This document shows positions 1 to 21,796 of a stretch of 64,000 nucleotides of DNA, one piece after another. The position numbers and the translations under genes were made by a program. The DNA lies in assembly GCA_963704515.1 (NCBI GenBank), contig OY969913.1:1612001-1676000 (forward strand). The letters run 5' to 3'. The stretch is from VRUE01 sp963704515. Its GTDB lineage: Bacteria; Actinomycetota; Thermoleophilia; Solirubrobacterales; 70-9. The notes below the pieces were generated by a model, which saw nothing but the letters and a program-made list of their open reading frames with translations, did not search any database and was not told the origin of the DNA. Every line of letters starts with the position of its first letter. Positions within the stretch are counted from its first letter, which is position 1.

Positions 1-13784
<13,784 letters not shown>

Positions 13785-13785
<1 letters not shown>

Positions 13786-14555
13786 TGCTGCTCCACACCC
13801 ACCGTTGGGGAGGCGATGGCGCCGAGCCCGTCGTCTGCGTCCACGGCCTCGTCCAGAACGGCCGCGTCTACGAGGGCCTCGGCAGCCGCCTCGCCGACGC
13901 CGGGCGCTCGGTGCTCGCCGTCGACCTGCGCGGCCACGGCCGCTCGGGGCGCATGCCGCCCTGGAACGTCGAGACCCACGCGAGCGACCTGATCCAAACC
14001 CTCGAGGAGAACGGCGTCGAGCGCATGACCCTGGTCGGCCACAGCTTCGGCGGCCTCGTCGCGGTCCACGCCGCCGCCCGGCTCGGCGAGCGGGTCGAGC
14101 GCCTCGTCCTGCTCGACCCCGGCATCGAGCTGCCCGCCGAGCGCGCCCTTCGCGGCGCCGAAATGGACCGCCTCGACTGGAGCTTTGCCACCACCGACGG
14201 CGCCCTCAACGCCTTCATGTCCAGCGAGACGATCGTCTCCGCCCCGCGCGAGACGGTCGCCGCCTTCGTCCGCGAAGACGTCAAGCAGGGCCCCGACGGC
14301 CGCTACCGCTTCAGCTTCTGCCCCAGCGCCGCGGTAGTCGCCTGGAGCGAGATGACCCTGCCCGCCCCCATCAGCCGCATCCCAACCCTCCTCATCCGCG
14401 CCACTGTCCCCCTGGTAGACCCCCGCGCCCTGCTCGACCGCTACCGCGAGGCCCTGGCCGACCAGCTCACCGAGGCCACGGTCCCCAACGGCCACAACCT
14501 CCTCTGGGAATCCCCCACCGAGACCATCGCCGCCATAGAGCACTTCCTCCCCTAA
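13785..14555 (+). CDS. Alpha/beta hydrolase, coupled to the PKS
   Basis: 256-residue single-domain alpha/beta hydrolase. The start ATG shares its A with the TAA stop of the PKS (TAATG), so translation is probably coupled; a longer open frame upstream lies inside the PKS gene and is not used. Visible features: N-terminal VCVHG oxyanion-hole motif, LRGHGRSG, nucleophile elbow GHSFGG with Ser87, an acid in the LLDPG region and a C-terminal His in NGHNLLWES. Context suggests a type II editing thioesterase or a tailoring hydrolase for the polyketide; the sequence does not decide between them. It lacks a signal peptide, so it is cytoplasmic. Confidence 0.9.
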
Positions 14556-14581
14556 CCCCACCCACCGCCCCCGGCCACCCC

Positions 14582-14632
14582 CGTTCCGGTGCGCCTTATC
14601 CCCACATAGCGAGGGAAAAGCGCACCGGAACG
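14582..14632. repeat. 51-bp nested palindromic element downstream of the PKS operon
   Basis: Perfect 13-bp inverted repeat CGTTCCGGTGCGC / GCGCACCGGAACG enclosing a 25-nt core with a small inner stem. Read on the minus strand, the core ends in ATAAG and has a C-rich then G-rich arm, like the element at 4650-4699, while the outer stems differ completely in sequence. It could act as a terminator for the hydrolase but lacks a U-tract. Confidence 0.65.
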
Positions 14633-14642
14633 ACCGCGCGCG

Positions 14643-14723
14643 GAGCTGCTCGGGTTGTGGGACAGGGAGCCGCCCGCGCTGGAGGTGATTCCGCTCGACT
14701 GGTCGGGCCGCAAGATTCCGTAG
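14643..14723 (+). pseudogene. Possible C-terminal gene remnant
   Basis: A 26-codon frame ending in TAG reads like the tail of a real protein (ELLGLWDREPPALEV, then IPLDWSGRKIP). It has no start codon or body: upstream is the palindromic element. I cannot name the family. The rest of the 268-bp gap between the hydrolase and hppA holds only this, the palindrome and a terminator. Confidence 0.25.
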
Positions 14724-14733
14724 GAGAAAAGGT

Positions 14734-14765
14734 GGGGAGGGGCGTCGTCAGCAGCACCCCTCCCC
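14734..14765 (-). terminator. Terminator of hppA
   Basis: Inverted repeat GGGGAGGGG / CCCCTCCCC with a 14-nt loop. On the minus strand it is followed by CACCTTTTCTCC, a short T-run, and it lies about 60 bp after the hppA stop codon, so it most likely ends that transcript. Confidence 0.55.
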
Positions 14766-14823
14766 GCGTTACCCGGAGAGACCCTATCAGGACCTCTCTG
14801 GTTCCTAAAGCTACCTTATCCGC

Positions 14824-16908
14824 TTAAAAATGGACGATCGGGATGATCAGGATGGCGACGATGTTCGCCACCTTGATCATCGGGTTGATCGCCGGGCCGG
14901 CCGTGTCCTTGTAGGGATCGCCGACCGTGTCGCCGGTCACCGAGGCGGCGTGGGCCTCCGAGCCCTTGCCGCCGTGGGCACCGTCCTCGATCAGCTTCTT
15001 CGCGTTGTCCCAGGCGCCGCCGCCCGCGGTCATGCTGATCGCGGCGAAGAGGCCGACGACGATCACGCCGATCAGCAGGCCGCCGAGCGCTTCGACGCTG
15101 AGCAGGCCGACGATCACCGGAACGACGATCGGGATCAGCGAGGGAAGGATCATCTCCTTTTGCGCCGCCAGGGTGACGATGCTGACCGTCTTGGCGTAGT
15201 CGGGTTTTTCGGTGCCCTCCATGATCCCGGGGTGCTCGCGGAACTGCTCGCGCACCTGTTCGACCACCTCGCCGCCGGCCCGGCCGACGGCCTCGATCGC
15301 GAAGGCCGCGAAGAGGTAGACCATCATCCCGCCGATGATCAGCCCGATCAGCACGTTCGGATTCGAGATGTTGAACAGCTGCGTGAGGTTGGCTGCCGGT
15401 TCGGCCGCGCTCAGTTCGCTTTTGAAGGCGGCGAACAGCACCAGCGCCGCCAGCGCCGCCGAGCCGATCGCGTAGCCCTTGGTCACGGCCTTGGTCGTGT
15501 TGCCGACCGCGTCGAGCGGATCGGTCACGTTGCGGACGTCCTCGGGCAGGTCGGCCATCTCGGCGATCCCGCCGGCGTTGTCGGTGATCGGCCCGAAGGC
15601 GTCGAGGGCGACGATCAGGCCGCAGAGCGAAAGCTGCCCCATCACGGCGATGCCGATGCCGTAGATGCCCGCCAGCTCGTTGGCGCCGAGGATCGCCAAG
15701 GCGATCACCAGGGCCGGAGCCGCGGTCGACTGGAAGCCCTGCGCGAGCCCCTGGATGATGTTCGTCGCGTGGCCGGTCTCCGATGCCTGGGCGATCGTCT
15801 TCACCGGCCGGAAACGAGTCGACGTATAAAATTCAGTGATCACGAAGAGCAGCGCGGTAACCGCGACCCCGATCACGGCGCAGAGCCAAAGGTCGGTCGT
15901 TGTCACCGTCTTGGCGCCGGCTTCGAGGCCGAGCCGCACCGGGTCGCTCATCAGCCAGTCGGTGATCGGGTAGAAGGCCGCGATCGAGAGGATCCCGGCC
16001 GCGATCACGCCGGTGTACAGCGCCCCCTCGACCCGGTCGGTCTTGGTCCGCACCAGCAGCGCCCCGGCGATCGAGGCGATGATCGCCACGGCGCCGATCA
16101 CCAGCGGGTAGATCGCCACCTCGCGGGAGAATTCGCCGCCCGCGCCGGTGAACTTGAGCACGCCGAGCAGCATCACGGCGACCGAGGTGACCGCGTAGGT
16201 CTCGAACAGGTCGGCGGCCATCCCGGCGCAGTCGCCGACGTTGTCGCCGACGTTGTCGGCGATCACCGCCGGGTTGCGCGGATCGTCCTCGGGAATCCCG
16301 GCCTCGACCTTGCCGACCAGGTCGGCGCCGACGTCGGCGGCCTTGGTGAAGATGCCGCCGCCGAGACGGGCGAAGACCGAGATCAGCGAACCGCCGAAGC
16401 CGAGCCCGACCAGGGCGTCGACGGCCTCCTTGTCGGTGCTCCCGGTGATCACCAGGATCCCGTAGTAGCCGGCGACGCCGAGCAGGGCGAGGCCGACGAC
16501 GAGCAGCCCGGTCACCGAGCCGCCCTTGAAGGCGACGTCGAGCGCGGGGGGGACGCCACCGCGGGCCGCCTCCGCGACGCGCGAGTTGGCGCGCACCGAG
16601 ACGTTCATGCCGATGAATCCGGCCGAGCCCGAGAGGATGCCGCCAAAGACGAATCCGATCGCGGTCTTGTAGTCCTGCAGGACCCAGAGCACGATCGCGA
16701 TCGGCACCGCGACCGCGGCGATGATCGTGTACTGGCGGCTCAGATAGGCCTTGGCGCCTTCCTGCACCGCGCCCGAGATTTCCTGCATGCGCTCGTTGCC
16801 GGGCGACTTCGCCAGCAGGCGCTGGGTGATGATAAGTCCATATGCGACGGCCGCGCCGGCGCAGACGAGCGCGACGACGACCCCGTATTCGGTCAGAAAG
16901 CTGGTCAA
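14824..16908 (-). CDS. hppA: Membrane-bound proton-translocating pyrophosphatase, K+-independent
   Basis: 694-residue integral membrane protein that couples hydrolysis of pyrophosphate to H+ export. The family signature DVGADLVGKVE is at 192-202 and the acidic motif DNVGDNVGD at 218-226. A second acidic cluster occurs near 440-465 and a third near the C-terminus (DNAKKLIEDG). About 15-16 hydrophobic segments fit the usual 16-helix fold. The residue that separates subfamilies is Lys473, in GNTTKAVTKG; Lys (and Thr at the following G/T site) marks the K+-independent type. Translation starts at TTG 16908: it has GGAGG nine bases upstream. The gene is alone on its strand, with its own terminator, divergent from the DUF559 remnant. 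Confidence 0.95.
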   Translation of the reverse strand: MTSFLTEYGVVVALVCAGAAVAYGLIITQRLLAKSPGNERMQEISGAVQEGAKAYLSRQYTIIAAVAVPIAIVLWVLQDYKTAIGFVFGGILSGSAGFIGMNVSVRANSRVAEAARGGVPPALDVAFKGGSVTGLLVVGLALLGVAGYYGILVITGSTDKEAVDALVGLGFGGSLISVFARLGGGIFTKAADVGADLVGKVEAGIPEDDPRNPAVIADNVGDNVGDCAGMAADLFETYAVTSVAVMLLGVLKFTGAGGEFSREVAIYPLVIGAVAIIASIAGALLVRTKTDRVEGALYTGVIAAGILSIAAFYPITDWLMSDPVRLGLEAGAKTVTTTDLWLCAVIGVAVTALLFVITEFYTSTRFRPVKTIAQASETGHATNIIQGLAQGFQSTAAPALVIALAILGANELAGIYGIGIAVMGQLSLCGLIVALDAFGPITDNAGGIAEMADLPEDVRNVTDPLDAVGNTTKAVTKGYAIGSAALAALVLFAAFKSELSAAEPAANLTQLFNISNPNVLIGLIIGGMMVYLFAAFAIEAVGRAGGEVVEQVREQFREHPGIMEGTEKPDYAKTVSIVTLAAQKEMILPSLIPIVVPVIVGLLSVEALGGLLIGVIVVGLFAAISMTAGGGAWDNAKKLIEDGAHGGKGSEAHAASVTGDTVGDPYKDTAGPAINPMIKVANIVAILIIPIVHF

Positions 16909-16934
16909 CTTGAGATTCCTCCGGAATGGTTTAA

Positions 16935-17402
16935 GCGGCGCGGGAGTCTATCTGCGGTGCCGGATACGGGCCGCGAGGGGGAGAATTCCGGATCCACCTC
17001 ATCGACCCCGAAACCCTCGCCGCCCGCCTCGAGGACTATCCGGGCCGCCTGGGAGTGGCGCCCCTGCGCCGCATCCTCGGCCGGCACGTCTTCCTCCTCT
17101 CCGACTCGGACCTCGAGCGCTGGTTCCTGCCGATCGCCGCCGCGGCAGGCCTCCCCGTCCCGCGCACCCAGCTGCACGTCAACGGCTTCCGCGTCGACTT
17201 CTACTGGCCCGACCTGCGCCTGGTCATCGAGACCGACGGCCTGAGATACCACCGAACCCCAGCCCAGCAGAACCGCGACCGCATCCGCGACCAGGCCCAC
17301 CAGGCCGCCGGCATGGTCCCGCTCCGCTTCACCCACTGGCAGGTCCGCCACGAACCCGACTACGTCCGCAAGATCCTGCGCAGTGTTGTGGCGCGACTGT
17401 AG
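16935..17402 (+). pseudogene. DUF559 (PD-(D/E)XK-like) protein, 5'-truncated
   Basis: The frame is open from 16935 after a TAA, but its first recognisable residues (IHLIDPETLAARL at about 16992) have no start codon before them; the first usable one is GTG 17055, inside the conserved region. From there it matches the C-terminal half of DUF559 proteins: SDLERWFLPIAAAAGLP, then VDFYWPDLRLVIETDG with the Asp and Glu-x-Asp of a nuclease-like core, and a final LRFTHWQV strand. Family members usually have about 300 residues with an N-terminal AbiEi-like winged-helix domain, which is missing. If expressed from GTG 17055 it would be a 115-residue nuclease-fold protein. Probably a remnant. Confidence 0.6.
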
Positions 17403-17511
17403 GCTTCGCATAGTCAGAACTATGCTCAAAAAGTCTTGATTTAGCTGTCCCCGTCCCGTAGGCTGTCTAGCGGTGAAGAGGAACGATTGCGCTGCTGGCG
17501 AAACCCCTTCA

Positions 17512-17558
17512 TTGCAACCGGGTTAGCTGCCGATATAGGCTTTGTATAGCGGGTATAC
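17512..17558 (+). promoter_or_regulatory. Promoter with palindromic operator for the small protein gene
   Basis: TTGCAA (17512-17517), 16-nt spacer, TATAGG (17534-17539), then at the expected transcript start a palindrome GTATA-GCGGG-TATAC (17544-17558). It lies 41 bp before the ATG of the small gene. A separate 7-bp hairpin GCATAGT / ACTATGC is at 17408-17425, just after the DUF559 remnant. Confidence 0.45.
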
Positions 17559-17598
17559 AGGATCCGCAGGCATTCACGGCCCCCACGAAAGGCATGTT

Positions 17599-17760
17599 AT
17601 GGCTTTGAAGCCAAGACAAGACGAGGCGATGACGGGCACACGGCGGTCGCGGCCGGATGTGCCCCTGATCCTTCAACGGGACCTTGACGAGCATCGAGAG
17701 GTTCCGCGGGTAAAGGAGCGCCTTAAGCGAGTTCAGGCACTGCGCAAAGCTGGCCGCTAA
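17599..17760 (+). CDS. Small basic protein, paralogue of the one at 18419-18598
   Basis: 53 residues, start ATG 17599 with AAAGG six bases upstream. The C-terminal half carries the pattern EHREVPRVKERLKRVQALR, which also occurs as AHREVPSVQARLARVAAIR in the minus-strand gene at 18419-18598; both also begin with MAL and have a basic RSRP/RSKP stretch. The shared part is likely one amphipathic helix. The TAA stop overlaps the TAG stop of the convergent GNAT-like gene (17757-17760). Function unknown; a DNA-binding or antitoxin role next to the GNAT protein is a guess. Confidence 0.6.
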   Translation: MALKPRQDEAMTGTRRSRPDVPLILQRDLDEHREVPRVKERLKRVQALRKAGR

Positions 17761-18368
17761 CAGAATGTCTGGTCGGGCTCGCCGACTGCGTGCCACAGGC
17801 ACGACCACTCTGAGGCGCCCTCTCGAGGCTCTCTGAGGTCAAAGCGCTTGATCCATAGCTCCTCGGCTGTCGTCTGGTCGAAGGCATCGACCATCAGCGC
17901 GCAGCTGCCGTCCTCCTCGGCGACGTAGAGGGCATACTCGAACATCTCTGCCCCAATGCCCGCCGGGGAATCCTTGTGCCGAGCGATCCAGACCAGTTTG
18001 GTGGCGGGTTGGGTCGGAGCGTCCGGGTTCTTGATCGCACGACGCACCTGCATTATCGGGACGTCACCGGGCGAAACCTGGACCTCTAGGGAGTCGAGGA
18101 CGAAGAACCCGAAGAGGCGGTCCGGGTCCTGGTCATCGAAAACCAGGTAGGTGCGGTGCGGCAGGTTTTCCGTTTCCAAGTTCGTCTGAAGCCAGAGCTT
18201 CGCCTTCTTGCCCGCCTCGAAAGGCTCCAGCGGCTCAAACGGCTTGACCCACTCCAGGATCTGCCTGCCATAGTCGCCTCCGAGTGGCCCTGGCTCAAGA
18301 ACTGCCAGTCCGAAGACACGCTCTCGTTTCTCGGGCGACGGCTTGATTTCTGCTCCTTGAGGATTCAT
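17757..18368 (-). CDS. GNAT-like acetyltransferase-fold protein
   Basis: 203 residues. The middle and C-terminus follow the GNAT pattern: strand TYLVFDDQDP, strand LFGFFVLDSLEV, then TKLVWIARHKDSP followed by GIGAEMF (in place of the usual Q/R-x-x-G-x-G/A acetyl-CoA loop), a helix, CALMVDAFDQTTAEELWIKR and the final FDLREP. This resembles toxin-type or housekeeping acetyltransferases, but the acetyl-CoA loop is only partly canonical, so activity is uncertain. The ATG directly follows the T-run of a terminator (18368-18397), leaving no room for a ribosome site upstream; AAGGAG occurs just inside the gene, but no start codon lies at a suitable distance after it. The stop overlaps that of the convergent small gene. 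It is flanked by two homologous small proteins, hinting at one functional cassette. Confidence 0.6.
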   Translation of the reverse strand: MNPQGAEIKPSPEKRERVFGLAVLEPGPLGGDYGRQILEWVKPFEPLEPFEAGKKAKLWLQTNLETENLPHRTYLVFDDQDPDRLFGFFVLDSLEVQVSPGDVPIMQVRRAIKNPDAPTQPATKLVWIARHKDSPAGIGAEMFEYALYVAEEDGSCALMVDAFDQTTAEELWIKRFDLREPREGASEWSCLWHAVGEPDQTFC

Positions 18369-18397
18369 AAAAAAGGCCCCTCGATGGACGAGGGGCC
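18368..18397 (-). terminator. Intrinsic terminator between the small gene and the GNAT-like gene
   Basis: Perfect GGCCCCTCG / CGAGGGGCC stem with a 5-nt loop, followed on the minus strand by TTTTTT that runs into the ATG of the GNAT-like gene. It fits a terminator for the small gene at 18419-18598, with read-through needed to reach the next gene. Confidence 0.85.
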
Positions 18398-18418
18398 AGA
18401 CATCGCGGTTATGGGGGG

Positions 18419-18598
18419 CTAGCGGTTCTCGTTTGACGAGTCGCTGGCCTGGTTTGCCCTTCGGATCGCCGCGACCCTTGCGAGGCGGGCCTGAACGGAC
18501 GGAACTTCCCGATGCGCTTGGAGCTCGACAGCGGTGATCACCGGGGTGGGCTTGCTTCGCTGACGACTTCGGGCGGTGGGCTTATCCATCAGGGCCAA
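18419..18598 (-). CDS. Small basic protein, paralogue of the one at 17599-17760
   Basis: 59 residues if started at TTG 18598, which sits seven bases after AGGAGG; the ATG at 18589 is in frame but too far from that site. The TTG start gives MALMDKPT, matching the MAL start of the plus-strand paralogue. The conserved helix AHREVPSVQARLARVAAIR occupies about residues 29-50, followed by a polar tail SDSSNENR. The gene ends in the terminator at 18368-18397 that separates it from the GNAT-like gene. Function unknown. Confidence 0.55.
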   Translation of the reverse strand: MALMDKPTARSRQRSKPTPVITAVELQAHREVPSVQARLARVAAIRRANQASDSSNENR

Positions 18599-18725
18599 TG
18601 CTTTTCCTCCTGCTGGGTGGCTGAGAACATCGGAATAATGATTTGGGAACGTACCAGACCCTAGAACGGAAAGTTGTTTCAAGTCGATGGCCCGTGGGCC
18701 GCCCTGTCGGGGGTCGACTCCAGCT

Positions 18726-18896
18726 CTACTTGCCCCGACCCGATAAGCCGCCGCGAGTCTCAGGGCGACCGAGGCCGGGGATGGGTGGAGGCGGGGGCGG
18801 AGGGGCGTCGCCACTGCTGGCCTGGAGCGTTGACGCCTGCTTATCCAGGCTCCGAAGCGCAGCCTCATATGCCAGTTTCTCGAATTCCCCTGCCAT
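18726..18896 (-). CDS. Small hypothetical protein with actinobacterial EFEKLAYEAAL motif
   Basis: 56 residues. The N-terminal helix EFEKLAYEAALRSLDKQ looks like the start of a group of actinobacterial membrane proteins, as I recall them, that continue with a coiled segment and transmembrane helices. Here a run of seven prolines and a glycine-rich end follow instead, so it may be a shortened relative. No clear ribosome site is visible before ATG 18896. It lies 41 bp after the ybdK stop on the same strand. Confidence 0.4.
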   Translation of the reverse strand: MAGEFEKLAYEAALRSLDKQASTLQASSGDAPPPPPPPIPGLGRPETRGGLSGRGK

Positions 18897-18937
18897 TGCG
18901 ACCACGGTAGCTGGTCGATCGGCGGAACGTGTTGTCG

Positions 18938-20089
18938 TCAGCCAGCCGTGTACGTCCGCCGCGTCTCCGCCACCGCGTCGCGGTACACGTCCTCGATCGC
19001 CACGCCGGCGTCGAGCGCTTCGCGGGCTCGCTGGGCGCCGTTGCGGGACGGGAGCTCGACCGGGATGGCGAGCTCGGCGCGGGCCGGGGCGCACCAGGCG
19101 AGCACGGCCTCCAGTGCCGCCCGCGCCTCGACCTCCGCGCCCGCCCCGAAGTCGATCATCCGCCCGCCCATCCCGTGGCGGATCGCCCGCCAGAGGTTCT
19201 CCTCGATCTCCCGGTCGGCCAGCAGCGCCGCCCCGCCCGGCCCGCCGTACCCACCCTCGTCGTAATCGACCGCTGCCTGGGCGATGCACGCCGCGATCAA
19301 CCCGGCCAGCCCGAAAGACTCCTCGCCCCGCGTCTGCGCGTCGCAGATCCGCACCTCGACCGTGCCGAAGGAATGGTGCGGGCGCACGCTCCACCACAGC
19401 TGCGTCGACTCGACCACCGAGCCGGCCCGCTCCAGCGTCTCGACGAAGCCCGCGTACCGCGCCCAGTCGACGAACGCGGACGGCACACCGCAGCGCGGGA
19501 AGGTCCGCGTGAAGATCTCCGTGCGGACCGTGTGCAGGCCGCTGTCGCGCCGGTCGAGGAAGGGCGAGTTGGCGGACACCGCCAGCAGCAGCGGCAGCAG
19601 CTCCCGCATCCGGTCGCAGACGGCGATCGCCCGGTCGGCGCCGCGCACCCCCATGTGCACGTGCAGGCTCCAGGTGTTGTTGCGCTGCGCGACGTAGCCC
19701 AGTTCGTGGCGCAGCCGGTTGTAGTGGGGGGTGTCGATGATCCGCTGGTCCAGGTATGAGGCCCACGGGTGCGTTCCCATCGCGCCCAGCGCCAGCCCCA
19801 GCCGCTCGGCCAGCGCGAAGAGCGCCAGCCGCCGCTCGCGCTGCATGCGCACCGCCTCGGCGAAGCTCTCCGCCCGCCCGGAGCGGATCTCGATCTCCGA
19901 GGCGATCAGCTCGCCCGCCGCCGAGCCCGCCAGCGCCTCGACCCCCTGGCACGCCTCGTAGACCTCCTCGAAGCGGTGCTCCAGCTCCAGCGTCGCCGGG
20001 TCGAGGATCGCGAACTCCTCCTCGAGCCCGACCGTGAAGTCGGTCGAGGACTCGAACGTCTCCCGGGCGAGGTCGAGGTCCAGGGGCAA
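18938..20089 (-). CDS. ybdK: YbdK-type carboxylate-amine ligase (glutamate-cysteine ligase 2 family)
   Basis: 383 residues, the usual length for the GCS2 family, which joins glutamate to an amine (gamma-glutamylcysteine formation in some members). Hallmarks: VGLEEEF near residue 20, SEIEIRSG near 65, GTHPWASY near 105, TWSLHVHMG (metal/ATP-binding His pair), and PHHSFGTVEVRICDAQT near 250. The C-terminal third ends in a Tyr-rich tail. It is the gene after rex on the same strand (30-bp gap), so the two may be co-transcribed; co-regulation by NADH/NAD+ through Rex would be an inference. In actinobacteria that use mycothiol its true substrate is often unclear. Confidence 0.92.
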   Translation of the reverse strand: MPLDLDLARETFESSTDFTVGLEEEFAILDPATLELEHRFEEVYEACQGVEALAGSAAGELIASEIEIRSGRAESFAEAVRMQRERRLALFALAERLGLALGAMGTHPWASYLDQRIIDTPHYNRLRHELGYVAQRNNTWSLHVHMGVRGADRAIAVCDRMRELLPLLLAVSANSPFLDRRDSGLHTVRTEIFTRTFPRCGVPSAFVDWARYAGFVETLERAGSVVESTQLWWSVRPHHSFGTVEVRICDAQTRGEESFGLAGLIAACIAQAAVDYDEGGYGGPGGAALLADREIEENLWRAIRHGMGGRMIDFGAGAEVEARAALEAVLAWCAPARAELAIPVELPSRNGAQRAREALDAGVAIEDVYRDAVAETRRTYTAG

Positions 20090-20119
20090 GGCAGGCTCAG
20101 CTCAGGCGGGCGGGCGCGG

Positions 20120-20788
20120 TCAGGTCAGGTAGAAGTAGAGCGCGTAGAGCAGGTCGACCGCCGGGCTCGAGGCGTGCACGGTCACCTCGGGCGGCACCTG
20201 CAGCAGCTGCTCGGAGTAGTTGAAGATGATCCGCACCCCGGCCTGCACCAGCCGGTCGGCGACCGCCTGGGCCGCGGCGGCGGGCACCGCCAGCACGCCG
20301 ACGACGATCTCCTGCTCGGCGACGACCGCCTCCAGCTCGGCCAGGTCGCGCACCCGCAGCGCCCCGACCTCGCTGCCCACCACCCCCTCGTCGACGTCGA
20401 ACATCGCGACGATCCGGAAGCCGTGGTCGGCGAAGATGTCGGAGCTGGCGATCGCCCGCCCCAGGTTGCCGGCCCCGAACAGCGCGATGTTGTGCTGCCC
20501 CGAGGTGCGCATGATCTTCCGCACCTCGCCGACCAGCGACTCGACGTTGTAGCCGACGCCCCGCTTGCCGAACTTCCCGAAGCCGCTCAGGTCCCGCCGG
20601 ATCTGGGTCGGGTTGATGTGCGTGTACTCGCTCAGTTCCTGCGAGGAGATCGTCTTGCGCCCCATCTTCCGCGCCTGCGTCAGCACCTGCAGGTACCGCG
20701 AGAGCCGCGCCGCGACCCCCAGCGAGAGCCGCTCGCCCTCGCCGATCAGCCCCTCCGCCGGGTCCGTCTCTTCGATCGTCGCGCCCAC
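20120..20788 (-). CDS. rex: Redox-sensing transcriptional repressor Rex
   Basis: 222 residues from GTG 20788. Winged-helix domain first (SRYLQVLTQ, then SSQELSEYTHINPTQIRRDL and FGKFGKRGVGYNV), followed by a Rossmann domain with GAGNLGRAI, FDVDEGVVG and a domain-swap helix ending in YALYFYLT. Rex binds DNA when NADH is low and leaves it when NADH rises, controlling fermentation and respiration genes. An in-frame ATG at 20863 would add 25 residues, but it overlaps the end of the DUF3800 gene by 41 bp, and similarity to the decayed rex copy at 21797-22095 fades out shortly before the GTG, so GTG is preferred. No promoter is visible in the short gap; it probably depends on read-through from DUF3800. 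Confidence 0.93.
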   Translation of the reverse strand: MGATIEETDPAEGLIGEGERLSLGVAARLSRYLQVLTQARKMGRKTISSQELSEYTHINPTQIRRDLSGFGKFGKRGVGYNVESLVGEVRKIMRTSGQHNIALFGAGNLGRAIASSDIFADHGFRIVAMFDVDEGVVGSEVGALRVRDLAELEAVVAEQEIVVGVLAVPAAAAQAVADRLVQAGVRIIFNYSEQLLQVPPEVTVHASSPAVDLLYALYFYLT

Positions 20789-20822
20789 GACCCTCAGCGT
20801 ATCGGGCAGCGCGCTTCCAGGG

Positions 20823-21641
20823 CTAAGGAAGCTTTGCGCTCGGCCATCCGCTGTGGCAGGCATCGGTGCGGGAGCGTCGTTTCAGCAATGCCAGCGCGTG
20901 TGGGGAGACGTCGATTTCCCTTCCCCGCGCCTTGCCGTGCCTTCTGAGGTGCGCCTCGTACCAGCCGCGGGGCGCTCCTTTCGCCGACATGGCCAGCCGC
21001 CCGGCTCCGGCAACCAGATCCGCCATCTGGATAAACGGATGCAGTTTGCTGTCTTGGAGCAGGGCGCCGCCGACGAACCATTTTGAGCCTGCCGTGACAT
21101 AGGGCTGGCACCGAGGGAAATGGCGATAGAAGCGATAAGCGACCAGATCCTGGGCGCTGCGAAAGGAGGCGTCTTCTCCGTCGATGACGATCACGGGTAG
21201 TCTCGGACGAGGAGCGTTACGCCGCTCGACCAGGGCGGCATAGGCCATCCAAAACCAGAGTCGATAGACCTCGACAGGGCGCGTGGTGGGAAGGCCCACA
21301 GTCAGTATCCGTACCTCCGCAATCCCAGCAACGTGCTCAAGCGCTCGACGGAAGAACTGTCTGCCCGCTGCCTTGGCTGTCAGTGGCGGATGGCCACTGG
21401 CCAGCATGGCTCTTTGCGCATGGAGGGAGACCCCTTCCCCGTGGAGAAGTTCACGACTCTTGACCTCTGTTCGCCCCGAGCGGCTGCCCAACTCATTTCG
21501 GATGAAGGCGCGCCATCGATGCTCGGCGGGACGCAGCCAGCGGACCGGGATCAGGATTCCTGAGACGACTTGAAGTCGCCCCGTTCCCGACTCATCGAGA
21601 AAGGCGACGTAATCCTCGTTGCGAAGTCCGGCTTTTGGCAC
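20823..21641 (-). CDS. DUF3800 domain protein
   Basis: 272 residues. The N-terminal AFLDESG motif (about 13-19), the central VIVIDGED strand and the late IQMADLVAGAG motif are the acidic positions that define DUF3800, a family with a predicted RNase H-like fold often found in accessory and defence regions. Start GTG 21641 is chosen as the first codon that keeps the FLDESG strand near the N-terminus; the ribosome site is weak. The gene sits between intact rex and a decayed piece of the 5' part of rex in the same orientation, which suggests it arrived by insertion or duplication at rex. It has more mixed codon use than rex. Confidence 0.8.
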   Translation of the reverse strand: MPKAGLRNEDYVAFLDESGTGRLQVVSGILIPVRWLRPAEHRWRAFIRNELGSRSGRTEVKSRELLHGEGVSLHAQRAMLASGHPPLTAKAAGRQFFRRALEHVAGIAEVRILTVGLPTTRPVEVYRLWFWMAYAALVERRNAPRPRLPVIVIDGEDASFRSAQDLVAYRFYRHFPRCQPYVTAGSKWFVGGALLQDSKLHPFIQMADLVAGAGRLAMSAKGAPRGWYEAHLRRHGKARGREIDVSPHALALLKRRSRTDACHSGWPSAKLP

Positions 21642-21676
21642 GCGCCTGAGTTTCCCATTTGGCTCCCCCGGAAAAG

Positions 21677-21704
21677 CGTCAGGCCCACCGAAGTGGGCCT
21701 GACG
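21677..21704 (-). terminator. Terminator upstream of the DUF3800 gene
   Basis: Perfect 12-bp stem CGTCAGGCCCAC / GTGGGCCTGACG with a four-base loop (TTCG when read on the minus strand), followed on the minus strand by CTTTTCC. It ends transcription coming from the decayed rex copy. Confidence 0.7.
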
Positions 21705-21796
21705 GCGCCCAGCCCGCTACCCCTCTACCGGGGGCCGACCGAGCAATGACGTTGGACCATAGCAATCTCGCTGGCTGAAAGCGAGCAGCAAATCGA

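Noticed and set aside
14830..17244. 804-codon plus-strand frame over hppA
   Set aside because: Antisense shadow of hppA; made mostly of Asp, His, Arg and Gln repeats, with no domain.
18726..19952. 408-codon minus-strand frame overlapping ybdK
   Set aside because: Only its last 56 codons (from ATG 18896) lie outside ybdK and look like protein; the rest is a shadow frame.
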